A DNA stretch of 64,000 nucleotides from Lachnospiraceae bacterium (GTDB taxonomy: Bacteria > Bacillota > Clostridia > Lachnospirales > Lachnospiraceae): NCBI GenBank assembly GCA_029071325.1, contig JAIEAP010000002.1:1-64000 (forward strand), in the 5' to 3' direction. The position numbers were made by a program, and so were the translations under genes. Position 1 is the stretch's first letter. Each line of letters starts with the position of its first letter. The notes beneath the pieces were generated by a model. It searched no databases. It was not told the DNA's origin and saw nothing but the letters and a program-made list of their open reading frames with translations. Positions 7,871-16,027 of this stretch are shown in pieces.

Positions 7871-7893
7871 AAAAACATATTGCGGGAGGGCAT

Positions 7894-8451
7894 ATGGAGG
7901 ATGCAGCACTGAAAATAGGAGAACACTTAAGGGAAATTCGAAAGGCAAGGCAACTGACGCTGGAGGATGTTGCAGAGTGCACCGGCGTCAGCAAGCCAAT
8001 GTTGGGTCAGATTGAACGGGGGCAGTCCTCGCCCACCATCAACACATTGTGGAAAATTTCCACGGGGTTAAAAATGCCGTTATCCTTTTTCTGCAGGCAG
8101 CAGGAGGCGGAATATGCGGTCTCTGAACCGGAGGAAAAGGCGGTGATCACGGAGGAAGACGGAAGGATGCGTGCGTACCCGTTGTTCCCTTTTGATCCGG
8201 CGAGAAATGTGGAGGTGTTTTACATTGAGTTTGATGCGGGGGTGCGGCATGATTCGGCGCCCCATGTAAAAGGCGTGGAAGAATATGTGTTTTTGGTGCA
8301 GGGGACGTTAAGTCTGAGGATAGGAGACGAGGAAGTTCTGTTACAGGACAGGCAGTCCATACGATTTCAGGCAGATGTCCCTCACGCATACCACAATGCA
8401 TCAAAGCGGGGCTGCGTGGTCTATAACATGATTTTTTACCCCAGTAACTAA
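7894..8451 (+). CDS. XRE-family transcriptional regulator with C-terminal cupin domain
   Basis: The 185-residue protein has an N-terminal HTH_XRE domain at about 10-65 (IREIRKARQLTLEDVAE, SKPMLGQIERGQSSPTINTLWKIS) and a C-terminal cupin barrel at about 105-180 (APHVKGVEEYVFLVQG, LRIGDEEVLLQ, DVPHAYHNAS). This layout is that of PuuR/SutR-type regulators, where the cupin senses a small ligand. ATG at 7894 follows GCGGGAGGG. The gene sits alone behind its own promoter and operator. The next gene, for a YbaK-type protein, begins 32 bases later and may be co-transcribed. The ligand is unknown. Confidence 0.9.
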   Translation: MEDAALKIGEHLREIRKARQLTLEDVAECTGVSKPMLGQIERGQSSPTINTLWKISTGLKMPLSFFCRQQEAEYAVSEPEEKAVITEEDGRMRAYPLFPFDPARNVEVFYIEFDAGVRHDSAPHVKGVEEYVFLVQGTLSLRIGDEEVLLQDRQSIRFQADVPHAYHNASKRGCVVYNMIFYPSN

Positions 8452-8483
8452 GATACTTAGCGAAGATGTAGAGGAGAAAACCG

Positions 8484-8951
8484 ATGTCAATAGAAAGAGT
8501 AAAAGAATATTTCGGCAAATATGGAATGGAGGAGAGGATTCAGGAATTTGAAGTGTCCAGTGCCACAGTGGAACTGGCGGCAGTGGCGCTGCACTGCGAA
8601 CCTCAGAGGATAGCGAAGACCCTCTCTTTTATGGTGGAAGGGCATGCTATATTGGTGGTGGTGGCGGGAGATGCCAGAATTGACAACCCAAAATACAAGG
8701 CACAATTTGGCGTAAAGGCAAAGATGCTTTCACCGGAGGAGGTGGAAGCCCTGATCGGTCATGGGGTGGGCGGCGTATGCCCATTTGCGGTAAATGAAGG
8801 AGTAGAGGTATATCTGGATGTATCCCTGAAGCGTTTTGAGACAGTTTTCCCTGCCTGCGGCAGTGGAAACAGCGCCATAGAGCTTACGATTCAGGAACTG
8901 GAAGAGTACTCCGGGTATGCAGGCTGGGTGGATGTCTGCAAGGGATATTAG
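8484..8951 (+). CDS. YbaK/ProX-type aminoacyl-tRNA deacylase
   Basis: The 155-residue protein matches the YbaK/EbsC family, single-domain enzymes that hydrolyse mischarged tRNAs such as Cys-tRNA(Pro) or Ala-tRNA(Pro). Supporting segments are ELAAVALHCEPQRIAKTLSFMV, the VVAGDARIDNPKYK strand and helix, and the GVCPFAV and FPACGSGNSAIELT motifs lining the active pocket. The length is normal. ATG 8484 follows GAGGAGAAAACC. The stop TAG overlaps the stop of the convergent gene in a shared TTAG. Confidence 0.88.
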   Translation: MSIERVKEYFGKYGMEERIQEFEVSSATVELAAVALHCEPQRIAKTLSFMVEGHAILVVVAGDARIDNPKYKAQFGVKAKMLSPEEVEALIGHGVGGVCPFAVNEGVEVYLDVSLKRFETVFPACGSGNSAIELTIQELEEYSGYAGWVDVCKGY

Positions 8952-9367
8952 AAACGTGCGGCGGTGGCATTCAGGATTCGGAAGAGCAGAGAATGTTCCC
9001 AGTCGGGTCTGACTACTGGAGAATCTATTGCCAGACGGATGACATAGGTGATAAGGAAAAGTGAACATAAGACAGCTATTAGCTTCTTTTTTGCCGGATC
9101 TGAAAGACGCAATACTCCAAAGTGCTCTGCGACAATATATAAAGCGGTCAGCAAAACTGCTGGAAACAGAGGATGGTAATAGAATGCTGCCTTGAAATCC
9201 AAATGCAGCAGAGATAACAAAGCCCTCGTCATTCCGCAGCCGGGGCAGCGGATGCCCAGCACATAGAAAAAGGGACAATGATAAAGGATAAGCAGTGACG
9301 CTCCGATCAGGAGCGCCATGCATAATAGTTTCACTGTTTTTTGTTTGTTTGATTGTTCCATATACAT
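8948..9367 (-). CDS. DUF2752 membrane protein
   Basis: A 139-residue membrane protein with three predicted transmembrane segments (about 12-32, 62-82 and 92-112). It has the family hallmark RCPGCGMTRALLSLLHLDF right after the first segment, where C41 and C44 form a CxxC. The function of DUF2752 is not known. It is transcribed convergently with the YbaK gene, and their stop codons overlap by four bases. The upstream gene on the same strand (zinc-ribbon DUF4234 protein) ends 2 bases before this start, so the two form an operon, and both are small CxxC-bearing membrane proteins. Confidence 0.8.
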   Translation of the reverse strand: MYMEQSNKQKTVKLLCMALLIGASLLILYHCPFFYVLGIRCPGCGMTRALLSLLHLDFKAAFYYHPLFPAVLLTALYIVAEHFGVLRLSDPAKKKLIAVLCSLFLITYVIRLAIDSPVVRPDWEHSLLFRILNATAARF

Positions 9368-9369
9368 CC

Positions 9370-9981
9370 TTACTGCGGAACCCCTATCTGGTTCAGTTCA
9401 TTTTGAATGAGACAGCAGGAGACGATGGAGAGACCGAAGATAGTCAGTACCAAGTATAGAACACCTGTAGAAGTATCTGGATATATTCCCCGGGACTGCC
9501 GGATGATGTTGACCTTTTCGCCTGCTTTATACATCCAGTAAATCATATAAATGCCGCAAGTTACAAGGGACAGCAGGAATACAATTCCGCCGGAAGAGTC
9601 GTCCGTCTGTCCGCTGGCATAGTTCAGATCATCTACCATAGAAATAAACCAGATGATAGAGTAAATTCCACACGTCACAAAACACAGGACGACGCATAGC
9701 GCAATGTTCTTTTGCTGGATAGGTTGGCGCGTGTAGCCGTTTTGCTGCTGAAACTGATTCTGCTGATTCCAGTTTTGCTGCTGATATTGATTCTGCTGAT
9801 TCCAACCCTGTTGCTGATATTGATTTTGTTGATCCCAACCCTGTTGCTGATATTGGTTCTGCTGATTCCAGCCCGGCTGGCTGCCATATGTATTTTGTGA
9901 ATTTTCGACCATAGGGCCTCCGCACTGTGGGCAGAAGTTGATATTACCTTCATGGGTATATCCGCATTTTGAACATTTCAT
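9370..9981 (-). CDS. Zinc-ribbon, Q/N-rich repeat, DUF4234 membrane protein
   Basis: The protein has 203 residues when started at the ATG at 9981, which has GGGAGTCGGGA ahead of it; a longer frame upstream lacks a good ribosome-binding site. An N-terminal zinc ribbon (C3, C6, C17, C20) is followed by four tandem 11-residue GWNQQNQYQQQ repeats. A DUF4234 domain with three to four membrane segments (CFVTCGIYSIIWF, LVTCGIYMIYWMYKAGE) follows. The zinc ribbon and low-complexity linker would be cytoplasmic and tethered to the membrane. The function is unknown. It is likely co-transcribed with the DUF2752 gene. Confidence 0.8.
   Translation of the reverse strand: MKCSKCGYTHEGNINFCPQCGGPMVENSQNTYGSQPGWNQQNQYQQQGWDQQNQYQQQGWNQQNQYQQQNWNQQNQFQQQNGYTRQPIQQKNIALCVVLCFVTCGIYSIIWFISMVDDLNYASGQTDDSSGGIVFLLSLVTCGIYMIYWMYKAGEKVNIIRQSRGIYPDTSTGVLYLVLTIFGLSIVSCCLIQNELNQIGVPQ
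9742..9873 (-). repeat. Four tandem 33-bp repeats coding Q/N-rich units
   Basis: Units at 9841-9873, 9808-9840, 9775-9807 and 9742-9774 each encode an 11-residue G-W-N/D-Q-Q-N-Q-Y/F-Q-Q-Q unit. The copies are nearly identical at the DNA level, so copy number could change by slippage between strains. Confidence 0.85.
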
Positions 9982-10039
9982 TTCCCGACTCCCTTTCATC
10001 TTTTGATTAGAGACACATTTTGCTCCGATAACTTTCTTT

Positions 10040-10078
10040 ATCATATACCATATTGCTTCAAAAAGCAATTTTTTTCTT
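10040..10078 (-). promoter_or_regulatory. Promoter of the DUF4234-DUF2752 operon
   Basis: On the minus strand TTGCTT (10078-10073) and TATGAT (10045-10040) are separated by about 27 bases as laid out here. A closer TTGAAG-like hexamer inside that interval is the alternative -35, so only the -10 is confident. A small hairpin (ATTGCTT/AAGCAAT) overlaps the region. Confidence 0.4.
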
Positions 10079-10148
10079 TTATTTATGTCGTGCGTGTAAC
10101 AGCTCACTCTGTGTTATTTGGCATAACCGAACTGCCGCCCGGAAACCG

Positions 10149-10177
10149 TTGCATTTTCCGCGTGGATTGATTATAAT
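10149..10177 (+). promoter_or_regulatory. Promoter of the Rel gene
   Basis: TTGCAT (10149-10154), a 17-base spacer and a perfect TATAAT (10172-10177) lie 47 bases before the proposed start codon. Confidence 0.75.
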
Positions 10178-10224
10178 AGATTATTAATAGCTAAGTATGG
10201 GAAAACGGAAGAGTTGGTGTGAAT

Positions 10225-12537
10225 ATGGCAGATATTACGGCAGAAGAATTAGAAGCAATGGAAAGAGAAGCGGCGCCCAAGGATGAGAGTATCCGCAAAA
10301 TGAAGGAATTCGTCAGCCCTGAGATATTGTATGACGAATTGATTGCCAGCGTGCAGAAGTATCATCCCTCCGCGGACATCTCGCTGATCGAGAAGGCGTA
10401 CCGCATTGCTGCGGAGGCACACAAGGGGCAAGTGCGCAAATCCGGCGAGGAATACATTATCCATCCGCTGTGCGTGGCAATCATTCTGGCAGAGCTGGAA
10501 TTGGATAAAGAGACCATTGTGGCAGGAATTCTTCATGACGTAGTGGAAGATACCGTTATGACCAAGGAAGAGATTGCCCGGGAATTCTCTGATGAGGTGG
10601 CCTTGCTGGTGGACGGTGTTACCAAGCTGGGGCAGCTGTCCTATGATGCCGACAAGCTGGAGGTGCAGGCAGAGAACCTGCGCAAGATGTTTCTTGCCAT
10701 GACAAAGGATATCCGCGTGATTTTGATCAAGCTTGCGGATCGATTGCACAATATGCGCACATTGAAGTATATGCGTCTGGAGAAGCAGAAGGAGATTGCC
10801 AGAGAGACGATGGATATCTATGCGCCAATTGCCCAGAGACTTGGTATTTCCAAGGTTAAAATTGAGCTGGATGACCTCTCCTTAAAATACCTGGAACCGG
10901 AGGCATACTATGATCTGGTGGAGAAGATCGCACTGCGCAAGAGCACCAGAGAGGATTATGTTCAGGAACTGGTGGGTGAGGTAAAGCAGCATATTGAGCG
11001 TGCAGGTATCCGGGCACAAATTGATGGAAGGGCGAAGCATTTCTTTTCTATATATAAGAAGATGGTGAATCAGGAAAAAACGCTGGATCAGATTTATGAT
11101 CTGTTTGCCATCCGTATTATTGTGGAGAACCTACAGGACTGCTATGCGGCGCTGGGCGTGATACACGAGATGTATAAGCCGATTCCGGGCCGGTTTAAGG
11201 ATTATATTGCCATGCCCAAGCCCAATATGTACCAATCGCTGCACACGACGCTGATCGGTCCTACGGGACAGCCATTTGAGATACAGATAAGAACCTTTGA
11301 TATGCACCGTACTGCGGAATATGGTATTGCTGCTCATTGGAAATATAAGGAAGCGGCGAATTCGGGAGGGCAGGTGTCCACTACGCAGTCGGAGGAAGCG
11401 AAGCTGAGCTGGCTGCGTCAGATTCTGGAATGGCAGCGGGATACCTCGGATAACCGGGAGTTTATGAGCCTTTTAAAGAGTGACCTGAATCTTTTTTCTG
11501 ACACGGTATTTTGCTTTACGCCTTCAGGAGATGTGAAAAACCTGCCTATGGGCTCCACGCCGGTGGATTTTGCGTACAGTATTCATTCGGCGGTAGGCAA
11601 TAAAATGATTGGGGCCAAGGTGAACGGCAGACTGGTACCAATTGACTATGAGATACAGAACGGAGACCGTATTGAGGTCATTACTTCTCAGAATTCCAGA
11701 GGTCCCAGCAGGGACTGGCTGAACATCGTTAAGAGTACCCAGGCGAAGAACAAGATCAATCAATGGTTCCGCAGTGAGCTCAAGGAAGAGAATATCATCC
11801 GGGGAAAGGAATTGATCATACAGTATTGTAAGGCGAAGTCGATCAATCTGGCTGATATCAATAAACCGGAGTATCAGCGCAAGGTTATGCGCAAATATGG
11901 CTTTCATGACTGGGATTCCGCTCTTGCCTCATTGGGGCATGGCGGTCTGAAAGAAGGTCAGATCGTCAATAAGATGCTGGAGGAGTACCGGAAAGATCAC
12001 CCGATACAGCTTACGGATGAGGATGTGCTGCAGGACGTTGCCAAGAATAAAGATCGGCAGATGCCGCCCAAATCCAGAAGCGGTATTATTGTGAAGGGCA
12101 TCCATGATGTGGCTGTTCACTTTTCCAAATGCTGCAATCCGGTGCCGGGAGATGAGATCGTGGGATTTGTCACAAGAGGCCGGGGGGTATCTATCCACCG
12201 GACGGACTGTGTCAATATGCTGCATTTGTCCGATATTGAGCGCGCCCGTCTGATCGACGCAGAGTGGCAGCACGGAGCAGAGGAAGGTGAAAACGGACTG
12301 TATCTGGCGGAGATCAAGATATTTGGCAATAACCGGACAGGACTTCTGGTGGATATCACCAGGGTATTCACGGAGCGGGAGATCGATATCAATTCGATTC
12401 ATTCCAAGACCAGCAAACAGGGCATTGCTACCATATCCATTGCCTTTAATACCAGGGGCAAGGAGGAGCTGCGCAGCGTGATCGAGAAGATACGTCAGGT
12501 GGAGAGCGTGATGGATATAGAAAGGACGACCGGGTAA
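10225..12537 (+). CDS. relA: Bifunctional (p)ppGpp synthetase/hydrolase (RelA/SpoT family)
   Basis: A long RSH enzyme of 770 residues that makes and degrades the alarmone (p)ppGpp from GTP and ATP. Domains in order: HD hydrolase with GILHDVVEDT (H104, D105) and the HKGQVRKSGEEYIIHP segment; synthetase with GRAKHFFSIYKKM, FAIRIIVEN and YQSLHTTLIGP; TGS with FTPSGDVKNLP; a zinc-finger-like HFSKCCNPVPGDEIVGFVTRGRG; and a C-terminal ACT domain (LLVDITRVFTE). Both catalytic halves look intact, as in the single Rel of Gram-positives. ATG at 10225 is preferred; an in-frame GTG at 10219 is the alternative. It is followed after 25 bases by the MBL gene, probably in one operon. Confidence 0.95.
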   Translation: MADITAEELEAMEREAAPKDESIRKMKEFVSPEILYDELIASVQKYHPSADISLIEKAYRIAAEAHKGQVRKSGEEYIIHPLCVAIILAELELDKETIVAGILHDVVEDTVMTKEEIAREFSDEVALLVDGVTKLGQLSYDADKLEVQAENLRKMFLAMTKDIRVILIKLADRLHNMRTLKYMRLEKQKEIARETMDIYAPIAQRLGISKVKIELDDLSLKYLEPEAYYDLVEKIALRKSTREDYVQELVGEVKQHIERAGIRAQIDGRAKHFFSIYKKMVNQEKTLDQIYDLFAIRIIVENLQDCYAALGVIHEMYKPIPGRFKDYIAMPKPNMYQSLHTTLIGPTGQPFEIQIRTFDMHRTAEYGIAAHWKYKEAANSGGQVSTTQSEEAKLSWLRQILEWQRDTSDNREFMSLLKSDLNLFSDTVFCFTPSGDVKNLPMGSTPVDFAYSIHSAVGNKMIGAKVNGRLVPIDYEIQNGDRIEVITSQNSRGPSRDWLNIVKSTQAKNKINQWFRSELKEENIIRGKELIIQYCKAKSINLADINKPEYQRKVMRKYGFHDWDSALASLGHGGLKEGQIVNKMLEEYRKDHPIQLTDEDVLQDVAKNKDRQMPPKSRSGIIVKGIHDVAVHFSKCCNPVPGDEIVGFVTRGRGVSIHRTDCVNMLHLSDIERARLIDAEWQHGAEEGENGLYLAEIKIFGNNRTGLLVDITRVFTEREIDINSIHSKTSKQGIATISIAFNTRGKEELRSVIEKIRQVESVMDIERTTG

Positions 12538-12562
12538 ATTCCGGTCAGAGAGGATAAGAATT

Positions 12563-13195
12563 ATGGCAGAACAGATAGAGGTATTGCGTTATGTGGTGGG
12601 ACCCGTATGTACCAACTGTTATCTCATGGTAAATACAAAGAAGAAGGAATTGATCATCGTGGACCCCGGCGGAGATGCAGAGCGGTTGACGGAGGCCATC
12701 GAGCAAACAGGGGCGAAGCCGGCAGCAATCCTTCTGACCCATGGTCATTTCGATCATGCCATGGAAGCGGGGCAATTGAAGGAGCGGTATGGAATCCGGA
12801 TCTACGCCCATGAGGCGGAACAGGAGACCTTGGAGAATCCGGCGCTAAATTTAAGCGGCATGGTGGGAAAGCAGGAAAGCTACCATGCCGATGTATTTGT
12901 GCGGGATCATGAGGTTTTGCAGCTGGCAGGCTGTTCCATTGAGGTGCTGCACACACCGGGACATACGGTGGGCGGCTGCTGTTATTATATTGCAGATGAG
13001 AAAATATTGTTCAGTGGAGATACCTTATTTCAGGAATCTATAGGGCGGACTGATTTCCCCAAGGGGAGCGCTTCCGATCTTATACGATCGATCCGGGAGC
13101 AGTTGATGGACCTTCCGGATGATGTGGAGGTGTTTACGGGACATGAAGGATGTACCCATATCGGATACGAGCGGATACACAATCCTTTTATTTAA
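12563..13195 (+). CDS. MBL-fold metallohydrolase (glyoxalase II-like, YcbL type)
   Basis: A 210-residue metallo-beta-lactamase-fold hydrolase. The zinc-binding signature LLTHGHFDHA gives H60, H62, D64 and H65. A second metal ligand region is HTPGHTVGGCCYY, the bridging Asp lies in ILFSGDTLF, and the last His in TGHEGCT. The protein matches short glyoxalase II-like enzymes found beside rel and hemZ in many Clostridia; the substrate is probably a thioester but is not proved. ATG at 12563 follows AGAGAGGATAAGAA. It ends 8 bases before hemZ, so rel, this gene, hemZ and hisS look like one transcription unit. Confidence 0.88.
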   Translation: MAEQIEVLRYVVGPVCTNCYLMVNTKKKELIIVDPGGDAERLTEAIEQTGAKPAAILLTHGHFDHAMEAGQLKERYGIRIYAHEAEQETLENPALNLSGMVGKQESYHADVFVRDHEVLQLAGCSIEVLHTPGHTVGGCCYYIADEKILFSGDTLFQESIGRTDFPKGSASDLIRSIREQLMDLPDDVEVFTGHEGCTHIGYERIHNPFI

Positions 13196-13203
13196 GGAGC
13201 GCT

Positions 13204-14712
13204 ATGATCACTGTTTTATTGAACCGACCGGAATTTGAGTATGATATACATTCCCTGGTGAAGGCATTTTTCCCAGAGGAAACAGTCTATGTCTCTGATC
13301 AGGAGAAGGAACATGCGGATGCTGTTATCCGTTATCATATGAATGTTCAATTTCTGGAAAATACAATCAAAATTAAATTTATAGAAATGCTGCGGGACGG
13401 CACAGAAGAGCAGGGCGAGGCCTGTGTCCCTGTAGATATGGAGACCGAAACGGCAGTGGATTACCGCGATCCGAAAGAGACTAAGAACCGGCTGAAACGC
13501 GCGCTGTACCGGATGCTGTCCGAGTATACCGGCAAAACGCTCCCGTGGGGAGACCTTACCGGAATCCGCCCCACGAAGCTCTCTATGACGATGCTGGAGC
13601 AGGGCAGAGGGCCGGATGAAATCGTACGGCACATGCAGGATACTTACCTGTGCTCTCCGGAGAAGGCAAGGCTGTCACTGGAGATTGCGGAGCGGGAGCT
13701 GGCGCTTCTGCGGCAGTTGGACTACGAGAATGGTTACAGCCTTTATATCGGGATTCCGTTCTGTCCTACCACCTGTCTTTACTGTTCCTTTACGTCTTTT
13801 TCACTGACCGCCTGGAAGGACCGGGTAGAGGAGTATCTGGACGCGCTGGAGCAGGAGATAGACTTTACCGCGGTGGCATGCAGACATAAGAAGCTGAATA
13901 CTATCTATATTGGCGGCGGGACGCCTACTACGCTGTCCCCTGGTCAGTTGGACAGGCTGCTGCGCAAAATTAAATGCAGTTTTGATTTATCCTATTTGTT
14001 GGAATTTACGGTGGAGGCAGGACGCCCCGACAGCATTACGGAAGAGAAGCTTGAGGTTTTGCTGCGGCACGGCGTTGACCGGATATCTATTAATCCTCAG
14101 ACCATGAAGCAGGAGACGCTGGATCTCATCGGACGCCGTCATACGGTGGAGCAGACCATAGAAAGCTTTCAGATGGCGCGCCGGTTAGGCTTTGACAATA
14201 TCAACATGGATCTGATTGTAGGACTGCCGGGGGAGGAACTGTCTGATGTGGCAGAGACCCTGGAGGAGATCCGTAAGCTGTCACCGGATAACCTTACGGT
14301 GCACTCGCTGGCGTTAAAGCGGGCGGCGCGGCTGAATATGAATGCCGATGATTATAAGGATTATAAGATCATCAACACGGAGGAGCATGTGGCTCTGGCC
14401 GCCCGGGCGGCACATGAAATGGGCATGACGCCCTATTATCTCTACCGTCAGAAGAATATGGCGGGGAATCTGGAGAATGTAGGTTACGCCCGAGAGGGCA
14501 AGGCAGGCATTTATAATGTCCTTATTATGGAAGAAAAGCAGACAATCCTGGCACTGGGTGCGGGAGCGATCTCAAAATTCGTATATGACGACAACGGAGA
14601 GAGAAAAATCGTGCGGGTAGAAAATGTGAAGGATATCATGCATTATTTTCGCCGCATGAAGGAAATGATAGCAAGAAAAGCAAACAAGATGGAGGAAATC
14701 GCATGGCATTGA
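13204..14712 (+). CDS. hemZ: Coproporphyrinogen dehydrogenase HemZ (radical SAM)
   Basis: The protein has 502 residues. HemZ is an oxygen-independent, HemN-related radical SAM enzyme. The N-terminal ~150 residues are the HemZ-specific region, including a TGIRPTKL motif. The radical SAM core carries C187, C191 and C194 (CPTTCLYC) to bind the 4Fe-4S cluster and SAM, then YIGGGTPTTLS, FTVEAGRPDSIT and NMDLIVGLPGE. The C-terminal part has YYLYRQKNMAGNLENVGYA. ATG at 13204 after AAGGAGCGCT is chosen over an upstream ATG inside the preceding gene. The 3' end overlaps hisS by 10 bases, suggesting translational coupling. Whether it acts in haem synthesis here is uncertain, since no other haem gene is nearby. 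Confidence 0.92.
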   Translation: MITVLLNRPEFEYDIHSLVKAFFPEETVYVSDQEKEHADAVIRYHMNVQFLENTIKIKFIEMLRDGTEEQGEACVPVDMETETAVDYRDPKETKNRLKRALYRMLSEYTGKTLPWGDLTGIRPTKLSMTMLEQGRGPDEIVRHMQDTYLCSPEKARLSLEIAERELALLRQLDYENGYSLYIGIPFCPTTCLYCSFTSFSLTAWKDRVEEYLDALEQEIDFTAVACRHKKLNTIYIGGGTPTTLSPGQLDRLLRKIKCSFDLSYLLEFTVEAGRPDSITEEKLEVLLRHGVDRISINPQTMKQETLDLIGRRHTVEQTIESFQMARRLGFDNINMDLIVGLPGEELSDVAETLEEIRKLSPDNLTVHSLALKRAARLNMNADDYKDYKIINTEEHVALAARAAHEMGMTPYYLYRQKNMAGNLENVGYAREGKAGIYNVLIMEEKQTILALGAGAISKFVYDDNGERKIVRVENVKDIMHYFRRMKEMIARKANKMEEIAWH

Positions 14713-15980
14713 GCAAAAAGCCTGTCACAGGCATGAAAGATATTTTACCGGAGGAGATGCTGATCCGGGATTATGTGCAGGGGGTGATCAAGGACACCTA
14801 CCGCAGCTTTGGCTTTACGCCCATTGAAACGCCCTGTATGGAAAATATTGCTAATCTGACCAGCAAACAGGGTGGTGAAAACGAAAAGCTGATCTTTAAG
14901 GTGTTAAAGCGAGGGGAGAAACTGGATCTGGAACACGCGCAAAGCGAGTCGGACGTGGTAGACTTTGGAATGCGCTATGATCTGACCGTACCGCTGGTGC
15001 GTTATTATTCCAATAATGCCAACAATCTGCCGTCGCCCTTCAAGGCGCTTCAGATGGGGAATGTATGGCGGGCGGACCGTCCCCAGAGAGGGCGTTACCG
15101 CCAGTTTATGCAGTGCGACATTGACATTTTAGGAGAGCCTTCCAATCTGGCGGAAATCGAATTGATCCTTGCTACTACAACGACATTGGGCAGGATTGGT
15201 TTTAAGAACTTTGAGATTCGTATCAACGACCGCCGGATTTTAAAAGCAATGGCGGCGTACAGCGGTTTTCCGGAGGAGAGTTTTGAGCTGGTATGCATCA
15301 TCCTGGATAAAATGGACAAGATCGGCATAGATGGTGTTGCAGAGGAACTGCGGCAGGAGGGCTTTGCACCGGATGCCGTGGAGAAGTACCTTGCGCTCTT
15401 TCCGTTGGCACAGGCGGACGGGACCGATGCGGAGTCGAATGGCTGCACTGGTGTGGCAAAGCTGTGCGAGGCATTAGTGAATGCGGGAGTGCTGGAAGAT
15501 GAGGTTAAGGCAAACCTCATGGAGATCATCGACAGTGTGGAGGCATCCAGGGCGGCAGAGTTTCGCATGGTATTTGATCCTACGCTGGTGCGTGGAATGG
15601 GATATTATACAGGTACGATCTTTGAGATTGCCATGCCGGAATTCGGCGGAAGCTGCGGAGGCGGCGGACGCTATGATAAGATGGTGGGCAGATTTACCGG
15701 AAATGATGTTCCGGCATGTGGATTTTCCATCGGTTTCGAGCGCATTATCCTGCTTTTGATGGAGAGCGGTTTTACTGTGCCCGCGCAGCCTGAAAAGACA
15801 GCGTATCTGATCGAGAAGGGATATCCTGCGGATAAGCTTCAGGAAGTCATCGCAAAAGCGCAGGCGCAGCGGGCAGAAGGAAAACAGGTGCTGGTTGTCC
15901 GCATGAATAAGAATAAGAAGTTCCAGAAAGAGAAGCTGACAGCAGAAGGGTATGAAGAGATTATTGAATTTTTCAAGTAA
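14703..15980 (+). CDS. hisS: Histidyl-tRNA synthetase
   Basis: A 425-residue class II aminoacyl-tRNA synthetase that charges tRNA(His). Motif 1 lies near FTPIETPCMENI, and motif 2 is in NVWRADRPQRGRYRQFMQCDIDI. The two histidine signature motifs are LVRGMGYYTGTIFE and GGSCGGGGRYD, and motif 3 is ACGFSIGFERIILLL. The C-terminal anticodon-binding domain runs from about residue 330. The start ATG lies inside the end of hemZ, with AGATGGAGGAAATC as ribosome-binding site. aspS follows after 47 bases; the hisS-aspS order is standard in Firmicutes. Confidence 0.96.
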   Translation: MALSKKPVTGMKDILPEEMLIRDYVQGVIKDTYRSFGFTPIETPCMENIANLTSKQGGENEKLIFKVLKRGEKLDLEHAQSESDVVDFGMRYDLTVPLVRYYSNNANNLPSPFKALQMGNVWRADRPQRGRYRQFMQCDIDILGEPSNLAEIELILATTTTLGRIGFKNFEIRINDRRILKAMAAYSGFPEESFELVCIILDKMDKIGIDGVAEELRQEGFAPDAVEKYLALFPLAQADGTDAESNGCTGVAKLCEALVNAGVLEDEVKANLMEIIDSVEASRAAEFRMVFDPTLVRGMGYYTGTIFEIAMPEFGGSCGGGGRYDKMVGRFTGNDVPACGFSIGFERIILLLMESGFTVPAQPEKTAYLIEKGYPADKLQEVIAKAQAQRAEGKQVLVVRMNKNKKFQKEKLTAEGYEEIIEFFK

Positions 15981-16027
15981 CAGTTCAGCTATGAAATAAC
16001 TATGAATTTACAGGAGGAAATAGGACA

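Noticed and set aside
10219-10224. GTG start six bases upstream of the chosen Rel start
   Set aside because: It is in frame and possible, but the ATG at 10225 is the more usual choice and the domain content is identical.
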